From: an uncultured Campylobacter sp.
Lineage (GTDB): Bacteria; Campylobacterota; Campylobacteria; Campylobacterales; Campylobacteraceae
Direction of reading: 5' to 3'
Length of the DNA stretch: 21,205 nucleotides
NCBI RefSeq assembly: GCF_905373215.1
Contig: NZ_CAJPRT010000025.1
Span: forward strand, 1-21,205
A program made the position numbers and the translations under genes. The notes below the pieces were generated by a model. That model ran no database searches. It was not told where the DNA came from and worked only from the letters and a program-made list of their open reading frames with translations. Shown here piece by piece: positions 8,208 through 14,842 of this stretch (position 1 is the stretch's first letter; every line of letters begins with the position of its first letter).

Positions 8208-9674
8208 TTAGCCCTTGCCTAGCTTGATACGTGCCCTAAAATCGGGCATGATCTGCGCGATGAGCGCGTAAAAGTCCGCTCCGTGGTTTGCGTGAATGAG
8301 GTGCGCGAGCTCGTGCAGCACGACGTATTCGACGAAGCGCCGATCCCGCTCTATCAGGCTTAGCGAGAAGTTGAGATAGCCCTTGGCGTGGTTGCAGCTG
8401 CCCCAGCGCGTCTGCATTTTGCGCACCCGCACCCGCGCGATCTTGCGGTCTATCTGCGGGGAAAGCTTCGCGATATAGCGCAGATAAAGCTCAAGCGCAA
8501 AGGCCTTTTTAAACGCCGCAAACTCGCCCTCGTTCTCGCAAAAGATCGCGTCTCGTGAGATAAAAATTTTATCTTTAAATTTAGAACTTCGGATAAAATT
8601 TTTGATCGTAAAATCGGGCTCGTCGCGCTCCGACATTTGCACGCTTTGTGCTACATTTTGCGGCGCATTTTCACTCGCGGATTTTGAAATTTTTTCGCTC
8701 ATGAACGGAATGTCTTCGCCCATGACAGAGCTAAAATTTGAAATTTCTCCGCTTGCAGCGGGTTTAAAATTTGAAATTCCCTCACCCGCGATAGGTTTAA
8801 ATTTCAAAATTTCGCCCCTTGCGGCAGGATTAAATTTTAAAATTTCACCGCTTGAGGCGGAGTTAAATTTGCTCCCATCACTGCTTTGTGAAACGCGTCC
8901 GTCCGAGTGAAATTTTAAATTTTCGCCGTAGGATTGCTCGCCGCCGTTTTGCTCTAGCGCTTCTGTCCGGATACGGCTCGATTTGAAAAATTCCTCGCCC
9001 GCTAAATTTTGTGCGCCGCCGCGATTTAAATTTTGCCCCCGCGCGCCCAAAGCATTTGGGTTAAATTTTAAATTTTCGCCGCCTTCCAGGCTTGCGTCCT
9101 CTCGCGCGAGATTAAATTCCAAATCTGCGTCCGCTGCGCCATTTTGCGCTGCAGTATTTATAAACCCGCCGCCTTGTCGCATTTTGCTCTGTTGCGCGAG
9201 CCCTTGCGCTGCATCGCCAGGTAGGTTAAATTTCAAATCCTCGCCCGCCGCACCACTTTGCGAAGTGCGTTCGCCCGAGTAAAATTTTAAAATTTCACTT
9301 CCCGTGCCGCCGCCCGCGGCGTTACTCGCATCGTCATCTACGCAGCTCCGCGCGCTGCTATCGCCTAAACTTTCATTCGCGCTGCAGTTTGTACCGAGCT
9401 CGACCTTGCGGCTAAATTTCAGCTTGTAAATTTTACCTAAAATTTTAACCTGATCGCTCGCTAGTAGCTTGCTTTGCAGCCGCGCAAGCGTTTGGCGGAT
9501 CCAGCTTTCGTGCTTTAGGATGAAGTCTTTCGCCTGCGCCGCGGTGTAGGAGCGCGGCACGCTGACGCTGATTTCACACTCTTTATTGATGCGGATGCGC
9601 GCGTATTTCATCCGCTTAAAGCGCAGACTGATCGGCAAGCCTAGCAAATTTAGACTAACTTTTTGCTCTGCCAT
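8208..9674 (-). CDS. ygjP: YgjP-type metal-dependent hydrolase with a large repeat-filled insert
   Basis: The two ends form a typical YgjP/WLM-like metallopeptidase: an N-terminal part (residues 1-95, with SVPRSYTAAQAKDFI and ESWIRQTLA), and a C-terminal catalytic part (about 353-488) with RWGSCNHAKGYLNFSL, VVLHELAH and AHLIHANHGADF. Zinc ligands are predicted as H454, H458 and H464, with E455 catalytic. Family members are usually about 230 residues; this has 488. The excess is residues about 96-352, a Gly/Ala/Ser/Asn-rich insert with about ten variants of [DEN]-[IL]-[LS]-K-F-N. The central part is a 33-base tandem repeat. The frame stays open throughout, so the insert is probably translated. 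The start overlaps the MATE gene end by 25 bases, so both lie in one operon. Substrate unknown. Confidence 0.85.
   Translation of the reverse strand: MAEQKVSLNLLGLPISLRFKRMKYARIRINKECEISVSVPRSYTAAQAKDFILKHESWIRQTLARLQSKLLASDQVKILGKIYKLKFSRKVELGTNCSANESLGDSSARSCVDDDASNAAGGGTGSEILKFYSGERTSQSGAAGEDLKFNLPGDAAQGLAQQSKMRQGGGFINTAAQNGAADADLEFNLAREDASLEGGENLKFNPNALGARGQNLNRGGAQNLAGEEFFKSSRIRTEALEQNGGEQSYGENLKFHSDGRVSQSSDGSKFNSASSGEILKFNPAARGEILKFKPIAGEGISNFKPAASGEISNFSSVMGEDIPFMSEKISKSASENAPQNVAQSVQMSERDEPDFTIKNFIRSSKFKDKIFISRDAIFCENEGEFAAFKKAFALELYLRYIAKLSPQIDRKIARVRVRKMQTRWGSCNHAKGYLNFSLSLIERDRRFVEYVVLHELAHLIHANHGADFYALIAQIMPDFRARIKLGKG
8728..8859. repeat. 33-base tandem repeat, four copies, inside ygjP
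   Basis: Copies begin at 8728, 8761, 8794 and 8827, each 33 bases, diverged by substitutions, and a truncated copy begins at 8860. Each copy holds TTAAA-type AT sequence followed by a GC-rich half and encodes 11 residues such as GEILKFNPAAR. The period is a multiple of three, so copy number can change without breaking the frame. Looser copies of the same peptide motif continue to about 9300. Confidence 0.88.
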
Positions 9675-10972
9675 TTTTTACTTATCCATCGCGCCGTATT
9701 GGCGCTGCCGCGCAGCCACTCGTCGCAGAAAAACCCGATCCAAACGCCCAAAATTCCATACCCTAGATGAATACCCAAAAGCCAGCCCACTGGGATCGAG
9801 ACGCCCCACATAAAGATCACGCCCATCGCAAAGGGAAACCTCGCGTCGCCGCTTGCACGCAGGGCGTTTACGAACACGATATTAAGCGTCCGTCCGAACT
9901 CAAGCCCCAACGTGAGGTAAAAAAGCGGCCGCATGACCTGCTTGTGCGCCTCGCTTAGGCTTAACATCTCCATGATCTGCTCGCGCGCTAAAAACACGAT
10001 CGCGACGAAAAGCGCCGTAGCCCCGAGCCCGAAGCGCAGCGCGGTAAAAGTGTGCCGGTACGCCTCCTGCGGCTTGGCGGCGCCCACGAGGCGGCCTACG
10101 ATCACTTCGTTTGCCATGCTGATCGCGCTTCCGCCGAAGAAGATGAATGATGAAATTTGAAAATAGATCGTCTGCACGGTAAGGCTCGCCTCGCCCATGC
10201 TCGCTACGAAGGCGAAGGCGACTAGATACTGCACGATCCACAGCATGTTTTCGCCAGCGCTCGGAAGCCCTACGGATAGAATTTTACGCAGCGTGGCGAG
10301 CTTGATCTTTAAAAACATCGTGAGGTAAAATTTTATCTTTAGCACCTTCGTGATGATGAGAAAGAATAAAAATACGCCGATCATGCGCCCCGCGATCGTG
10401 CTTACGCCGATGCCCTCAAGCCCATAGTACGGCAGTCCGAACGGCCGAAAGAGCACGACGTAGTTGCCCGCGAGAGTTACTAGATTCATCACCACGGAGA
10501 CTGCGATGATGAAATTTGCGTATCCGTAAACGCGCACGATGGCGCTAAGTACGATCGCGACGGCGTCTATCGCAAAGACGATGCTGATGACCTTAAGATA
10601 GATCGCGCTTTCGCTCAAAAGCTCGGCGGGCACCTGTAGCGCGTGTAGCAAAAACGGCGCGCAGCTAAAGACGAAAACGCCGCTACAAAGCCCCACTAGC
10701 GCGTTGAATGCGATGCTCGTGTGGATCGCGCGCATCGCTAGGACTTTATTTTTCGCCCCCAGCGCCTGCGCTACGAGAACCGAGCAGCCCACGGCCAGAA
10801 AGCCGAAAACGGTGATGAAGAGCAAAAATATCTCGTTGCCCGCCCCCAGCGCGCCTACTAGCGAGACGTCCACGCGCGAGATCATGTAGGTGTTGATAAA
10901 CGTAGTCACTAGGCGCAAAAACATATCGACGTAGATTGCGAGCGAGAGCCTTAGTAGCGAGATTTCTTTCAT
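9650..10972 (-). CDS. MATE-family multidrug/sodium-type efflux transporter
   Basis: A 440-residue inner-membrane protein with about twelve hydrophobic helices in two repeated halves. Supporting segments are RLVTTFINTYMISRVDVSLV, LGAGNEIFLLFITVFGFLAVG and CSVLVAQALGAK near the N-terminus, and the related SAISMANEVIVGRLVGA at the start of the second half. MATE proteins export cationic compounds in exchange for Na+ or H+; the substrate here is not predictable. The start is ATG 10972 with AAAGG upstream and TACAAT at 11000-10995 as a likely -10. Its end overlaps the ygjP start, giving a two-gene operon. Length and topology are normal. Confidence 0.92.
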   Translation of the reverse strand: MKEISLLRLSLAIYVDMFLRLVTTFINTYMISRVDVSLVGALGAGNEIFLLFITVFGFLAVGCSVLVAQALGAKNKVLAMRAIHTSIAFNALVGLCSGVFVFSCAPFLLHALQVPAELLSESAIYLKVISIVFAIDAVAIVLSAIVRVYGYANFIIAVSVVMNLVTLAGNYVVLFRPFGLPYYGLEGIGVSTIAGRMIGVFLFFLIITKVLKIKFYLTMFLKIKLATLRKILSVGLPSAGENMLWIVQYLVAFAFVASMGEASLTVQTIYFQISSFIFFGGSAISMANEVIVGRLVGAAKPQEAYRHTFTALRFGLGATALFVAIVFLAREQIMEMLSLSEAHKQVMRPLFYLTLGLEFGRTLNIVFVNALRASGDARFPFAMGVIFMWGVSIPVGWLLGIHLGYGILGVWIGFFCDEWLRGSANTARWISKKWQSKKLV

Positions 10973-10994
10973 ATTTTGCCTTTATTTGCGGGAA

Positions 10995-11000
10995 ATTGTA
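10995..11000 (-). promoter_or_regulatory. Putative -10 of the MATE-ygjP operon
   Basis: The reverse strand reads TACAAT about 25 bases before the MATE start codon, followed by AAAGG as the ribosome site. Confidence 0.45.
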
Positions 11001-11097
11001 GCCGAAAATTCTTTTAGGTTTGCTTTTGTATCAACATCGGCTATTTTGTGCGTAATCGCTCTTTTACATACTTTGCCCTTTGCCTATTTTTCCTTAA

Positions 11098-11310
11098 ATA
11101 TTCCATCCACAAAAAAATATTCGTACGGCAAGTTCGATAACATGGAGTGCTAAACTTTCGCTGCATAATTCTATTAATTTGGCTGTAAAGTTATAAATTT
11201 CAATTAGTAGAATTTTGCAATTTTGCATTTTAAAATTTTGTTTAAAACTCTAGTTGTGTAAATCCTGATTTTGTTGAACGTACTATTGCGTTTACGTATA
11301 GATGGAATAT
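11098..11310. repeat. Nested inverted repeats in the MATE-amidohydrolase gap
   Basis: Outer arms are a perfect ten-base inverted repeat, ATATTCCATC at 11098-11107 and GATGGAATAT at 11301-11310. Inside is an 18-base imperfect stem (11162-11179 with 11202-11219, 16 of 18 positions complementary) around a 22-base loop. There is no reading frame of note. The arrangement could be a decayed miniature transposable element or a structured transcript; no target-site duplication is evident. Confidence 0.5.
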
Positions 11311-11313
11311 CTT

Positions 11314-11322
11314 GGGGGGGGG
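11314..11322 (+). repeat. Nine-G homopolymer tract
   Basis: Nine consecutive G bases in a gap. In Campylobacter, G tracts of eight or more are classic slippage sites that cause phase variation. This tract lies about 210 bases upstream of the amidohydrolase start and not inside a recognisable gene. It also forms part of a hairpin arm. Confidence 0.7.
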
Positions 11323-11367
11323 CGTAAAGGAGGCTTGAATTGCGAGGTCGCTCCCCTTTCCGCCCCC
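11318..11367. repeat. GC-rich inverted repeat adjoining the G tract
   Basis: GGGGGCGTAAAGG at 11318-11330 and CCTTTCCGCCCCC at 11355-11367 are complementary at 12 of 13 positions, with a 24-base loop. A second short perfect hairpin, GCGGAC-TAC-GTCCGC, lies at 11405-11419. Neither is followed by a T run in the expected direction, so they are not obvious terminators. Confidence 0.5.
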
Positions 11368-11498
11368 AAACCCCCACTTAACCTCCGACGACGCTTTATA
11401 AGGGGCGGACTACGTCCGCGCTAAATTCTATGCGCGGCAGGGCGCGGTGCGTAAATTTAAACCCGAATTTAAAATTCTAACCATTTACTGCAATTTGA

Positions 11499-11504
11499 TA
11501 TAAA
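11499..11504 (+). promoter_or_regulatory. Putative -10 of the amidohydrolase gene
   Basis: TATAAA within TTTGATATAAAC lies 29 bases before the ATG, with AAGGAT just upstream of the start codon. Confidence 0.5.
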
Positions 11505-11532
11505 CTCGGCAAAATTTTCCCAAGGATCCCCG

Positions 11533-12519
11533 ATGCAAACGCTTGATTTTCACGTCCATCTGCTAAGCAAGGAGGTGCGCTTCGACCGCCCTTACGACAG
11601 GCTCGCGCTGCGCCTTTTCGGCAGGCGCTTCGGCATAGACGTATCGCGCGCGATCAAAGAACCCTATGAAGCCTATGTGGACGCTCTGCTAGGCGGGCTT
11701 AGAGCTTCGAAATACGTTAAAAAGGCGGTGCTTTTCGGCGTGGATGCTAAATTTAGCGATACGGGCGAGCTAATCCATCGCGATAAGACCGTCTGTGCGG
11801 ACAACGACAGCGTGTTTGAAATTTATCAAAAAAATCCGGGTCTCATCGTGCCGTTTTTTAGCATCAATCCGAAGCGAGCGGATGCGCTAGATGAGATCGA
11901 TCGCTGCTTTGAGCTCGGATTTAAGGGGGCGAAATTTTTACAAAACTATTGGGATCTGGATACGAGGCTGCCTCGCTACGTGCCGTATTTTGAAAAGCTC
12001 GCCAAGCTCGGCTTGCCGCTGGTGATCCACGTCGGAAACGAAAGCTCGGTGCCGAGCACTCGCCGCTGCGAAGCGCTGGAGATGATCTACGCACCGCTTG
12101 AGTTGGGCGTCACGACGGTGTGCGCGCACATGGCGATTAACTACGAATATTCGCATATTTTTCGTGCGCTCTCGCGCCGTCCGCGAAATTTCGGACACGA
12201 TTATTTCGCGCTTCTGGCGCTTCTGCGCACGCACAAAAACCTATACGCCGACGTTTCTGCTCTGATGACGCCGGTGCGCGCCAAGGCTCTGCCGCATCTG
12301 GCGAGCCAAACGGACGTGCACTCGCGCCTGCTTTACGCTTCGGACTTTCCGGTGCCGTATTCTGCGATATACAACACCTACGATCTGCGCCTGTCGCAGC
12401 GTATCGCGCTGCATAAAGAGCCCAACCCTTTCGATCGCAACGCACGCGGACTGCTCGCGTATTTCGGCGAGGATAGCGAGCTGTGGAGCAACTACAAAAA
12501 AATTTTGCCCTTTGCATAG
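11533..12519 (+). CDS. TIM-barrel amidohydrolase (ACMSD/COG2159-like)
   Basis: A 328-residue cytoplasmic metal-dependent hydrolase or decarboxylase of the amidohydrolase superfamily. Visible metal-site motifs are DFHVH (His7, His9), LVIHVG (His166), VCAHM (His199) and YASDFPVP (Asp271), in the order and spacing seen in the family. A GFKGAKFLQNYW strand lies at residues 129-140. The start ATG has AAGGAT seven bases upstream. Superfamily membership is secure. The reaction is not, since members range from decarboxylases to lactonases. The next gene starts 24 bases after the stop (or four if its alternative GTG is used), so the two were probably an operon before the second decayed. Confidence 0.85.
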   Translation: MQTLDFHVHLLSKEVRFDRPYDRLALRLFGRRFGIDVSRAIKEPYEAYVDALLGGLRASKYVKKAVLFGVDAKFSDTGELIHRDKTVCADNDSVFEIYQKNPGLIVPFFSINPKRADALDEIDRCFELGFKGAKFLQNYWDLDTRLPRYVPYFEKLAKLGLPLVIHVGNESSVPSTRRCEALEMIYAPLELGVTTVCAHMAINYEYSHIFRALSRRPRNFGHDYFALLALLRTHKNLYADVSALMTPVRAKALPHLASQTDVHSRLLYASDFPVPYSAIYNTYDLRLSQRIALHKEPNPFDRNARGLLAYFGEDSELWSNYKKILPFA

Positions 12520-12543
12520 ACGGTGAAATTTAAGGATACAAGC

Positions 12544-13170
12544 GTGTTAAAATCTATAAATTCCTTTACTTCGGCTATTTGTAATATCGTAAAATTTTGT
12601 TTCATCTCTTTGCTTTTGCTAGTCGCAGGAATGGTCGTTTATCTAAACGTCACGGTAGGTTCGGCAGAGCCGGGCCTAGCGAAAAATTACGAGCAAAATC
12701 GAGCTCAAATTTTAGCTCTGCGCGATTTTGCGCGCAAGATAAAACCTGAAGGAGTTTTTTTTGACGTCCGTTTCGACGGCGACGAGGTCTCAAGTATGAG
12801 AGCCGTGAATAAAGACCAAAAACCAAAGTGTGAGTTTTTATAGTATAGACGAAAAGACGAATGAGCGCGCTGTTTTAAAAATCCTAGGCTGGGATTTTGG
12901 GACTTTAAAGCCAAAGCAAAAAGCGCAAATGCGCAGGGCGTAAGTATCTGGGAGGGCGAGGACAAAACCCCTATTTACTACAAAGACGGGTTTGTCTCGG
13001 AATTTTACGAGATTTTCGAGGGTCCTGCGAGCGAGGCGGTGAAAAAAGACTACGAGATCGGCTGCGATGATAGATTTGCCGCAGACGGCGTGGTGATGGC
13101 GTGCGACGGAGGCGCTACTGCGAGCTTTATGTGCGTGGATCGTGACGGCTACGGCATCAAACGCAGATAA
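12544..13170 (+). pseudogene. Frameshifted gene for a membrane-anchored protein of unknown function
   Basis: The reading frame begins at GTG 12544 (AAGGA seven bases upstream; an alternative GTG at 12523 has none), with one N-terminal membrane helix (LLLLVAGMVVYLNVTVG). It stops at TAG 12841. The sequence continues in the +1 frame (SVSFYSIDEKTNERAVLKILGWDF) and returns to the first frame from about 12899 (KAKAKSANAQGVSIWEG to GYGIKRR, TAA at 13168-13170). Removing one A from the A5 run at 12818-12822 and the eight-base imperfect duplication GGGATTTT/GGGACTTT at 12891-12906 restores a single 205-residue frame. The protein would be anchored by the helix with a soluble C-terminal domain probably outside the cytoplasm. 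I do not recognise the family. It lies right after the amidohydrolase. Sequencing error is an alternative for the one-base change, less so for the duplication. Confidence 0.75.
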
Positions 13171-13296
13171 ATTTTACAGCAGTTTCGCAGGAAATTTTAG
13201 CGGGAATTTTTGTAGGAATTTTTGCCGTCGTTGCGGAGATTTTGCGAGAATTTTTGCTGTTATTTCGGATATTTTAGGACTATTAAAAATACTTTA

Positions 13297-13319
13297 CAGC
13301 GCCTGTTTTGACGCGCCTG
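13297..13319 (+). repeat. 23-base direct repeat, copy 1
   Basis: Starts CAGCGCCTGTTTTGACG and matches the copy at 13894-13916 at 22 of 23 positions. In both places AAATTTTAAA-type sequence follows about 25 bases later, so the repeated unit may extend further in diverged form. Confidence 0.7.
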
Positions 13320-13424
13320 CCGTTTAATTGCCCGCCCCACTAAATTTTAAAATTTAAACCGAGCGGCGCGTATCGTAGCGCCGAAGCGCTCGTTGGTGCA
13401 GTGTAAATTTTGAAATTTCAGCGG

Positions 13425-13451
13425 TAAATTTAGCTCGTAGGCGCACTAAAT
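13425..13451 (+). repeat. 27-base direct repeat, copy 1
   Basis: Begins TAAATTTAGCTCG and ends CTAAAT; 25 of 27 positions match the copy at 13489-13515. Confidence 0.7.
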
Positions 13452-13488
13452 GAAACGGTCGGGTCATACACGGCGGCGCGCTGCCGTT

Positions 13489-13515
13489 TAAATTTAGCTC
13501 GCAGGCGCGCTAAAT
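13489..13515 (+). repeat. 27-base direct repeat, copy 2
   Basis: Second copy, starting 64 bases after the first. Both copies have TAAAT at one end and CTAAAT at the other around a GC-rich core. Confidence 0.7.
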
Positions 13516-13893
13516 CCTAGCTGCGACATGATTTGCTTTAAATTTTATAACGACGGCTTGCTTTAAATTTTAAACCGCTAGCGCAACCTGCAAAAATTTA
13601 GCAGCAGTCTGTCTAAAATACGCATTGTATCGCACCACTCAGCCGCATCGACGCCGCGTCGCATGATTTACGCTCAAACGATATCGCACTTATCAAAGCT
13701 GCTAAAATATCAACGATGTTCTGTACCATTCACGCCGAATTGCGTTGCGCCATTCTTGCCGCACCGCTTGCGCTATAAAATTTTAATGCGAGTTTGTTTT
13801 AAATTTCATTGCATCGCGCGAGAAATTCTAGCGACGGCCAGGTTTAAATTTGCGCTTCGCGCCGCTTTTCGCCTCGTTTGTTTCAATCTCTCG

Positions 13894-13916
13894 CAGCGCC
13901 TGTTTTGACGAGCCTG
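13894..13916 (+). repeat. 23-base direct repeat, copy 2
   Basis: Second copy of the 13297 repeat, about 600 bases away, just before the esterase pseudogene end. Confidence 0.7.
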
Positions 13917-13959
13917 TCGCTTGACAGCCGCTCTGCTAAATTTTAAATTTCCACGAATT

Positions 13960-14763
13960 TTAGGAATTTACGAGGCTTAAAATCGCCTTTGAAATTCTTG
14001 TGATCTCATCTTGCATATGCCCGCCCGGATTTTGCTCAAACTCCGCTTTTGTGCCCGCACTGCGGCATTTCGCGATAAAATTTTGCGCCGTCTCGCCGCA
14101 GAGTACCCCGCATGGATTTTTCGGGTTCATCTCGGCCTCGCCCAAGGACGCGTAGACGTGCGCCAGCCCCCTTTGCGGCGAGTGCGCGGCGACGAAGAGC
14201 TCAAAGCCGCTAAATCAAAACGACGCCGAGACGCAGGCGATCTTTTGAAATTTATCGCTCGCAAACGTCGCATACGCGCTAAAAAGCCCAGCCAGCGAGT
14301 ATCCCGCGCACGCTCGCCACGCAGGTTTGCCCGCGCCGAATACGTGCCGCTCGATACGCGGGATCAGCTCATCTGTAAATTTTTCTAAGTGCGCCGCGCC
14401 GCCGCCTGCGAAAGAGCGCGCGCCTTTAAACGGCGACTTTGCCGCCCACGGGCTAAGCTTATCGCCCCACTGCGCCTCGTTTAGATAGATCGCCGCGAAC
14501 ATGAAATCCACGCCTCTTCGTTGCGAGACGAGCTCGTAAATTTCGCCCATACTGACCGCGCTAAACCCCAAGGCGTGCAGGTAGATGATAGGTGCGGACG
14601 ACAGAAGTGGCGTAGACGTAGCGAACGACGTAGCGGGCTGGACGGACTGCGTCATAGGCGTGGCAAATGATGCAACGGGCAGAGTATTCGGCGCTGGCGC
14701 AAAAGACGGCGCGTGCGGGGCGAAAATTTCTACGCGCAAGCCGTTAAATTCCAAACTTTGCAT
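13960..14763 (-). pseudogene. Alpha/beta-hydrolase (esterase D-like) gene interrupted by one in-frame TGA
   Basis: One continuous reverse-strand frame of 268 codons from ATG 14763 to the stop at 13960 contains a single internal stop, TGA at 14217-14215 (codon 183). Upstream are APIIYLHALGF (oxyanion region), FAAIYLNEAQWGDKLSPW and the nucleophile elbow AGYSLAG (Ser156). Downstream, in the same frame, are FSGFELFVAAHSPQ, YASLGEAEMNPKNP and FEQNPGGHMQDE, which supplies the expected C-terminal catalytic His. In this family a Trp commonly occupies the position of the stop (ASxW), so a TGG to TGA change explains it. Residues about 16-57 are an Ala/Pro/Thr/Ser-rich insert with repeated ATSFAT-like units. 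Several genes here (racS, racR, the M48 protease, the UDG-like gene) end in TGA, so recoding is unlikely. It is divergent from uup. Confidence 0.82.
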
Positions 14764-14806
14764 CGCTAAAGCCTTAAAAGTTATTAAAATTTAATAGAAT
14801 TTTGTG

Positions 14807-14812
14807 TAAAAT
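14807..14812 (+). promoter_or_regulatory. Putative -10 of the uup gene cluster
   Basis: TTTGTGTAAAAT contains TAAAAT 31 bases before the TTG start of uup. AGAGGA at 14829-14834 serves as ribosome site. Confidence 0.5.
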
Positions 14813-14842
14813 CATCAAATTTAACACTAGAGGAACTTAAAA

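Larger units (their letters stand above)
10973..11532. other. Gap between divergent MATE and amidohydrolase genes
   Basis: No credible gene is present in these 560 bases. From left to right they hold the MATE promoter region, the AT-rich nested inverted repeats (11098-11310), the G tract with its GC-rich hairpin, a short hairpin at 11405-11419, and the amidohydrolase promoter. The sharp switch from AT-rich to GC-rich at 11313 suggests that two different elements abut there. Confidence 0.6.
13171..13959. other. Repeat-rich gene-free region
   Basis: About 790 bases with no ORF that looks coding; those present are Arg/Cys/Phe-rich and typical of antisense or random frames. The region holds AAATTTTAAA-type blocks, a 27-base direct repeat pair (13425, 13489), a 23-base direct repeat pair (13297, 13894) and several GGAATTTTT units at 13190-13250. 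It lies between two pseudogenes and is probably decayed sequence. Confidence 0.6.

Noticed and set aside
8728..8859. The 33-base repeats as a CRISPR array
   Set aside because: Copies are directly adjacent with no unique spacers, diverge from each other, and lie in frame inside a gene with no cas genes nearby.
13663..13908. 81-residue forward ORF in the repeat-rich gap
   Set aside because: Composition is Cys/Phe/Arg-rich without motif, there is no ribosome site, and it overlaps a direct repeat; it looks like chance.
14215..14217. TGA read as selenocysteine or a reassigned codon
   Set aside because: No selenocysteine hairpin is evident, the expected residue is Trp rather than Cys, and several neighbouring genes end in TGA.
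14011..14388. 125-residue forward ORF opposite the esterase
   Set aside because: It is the antisense of the esterase frame, whose catalytic motifs lie on the other strand.
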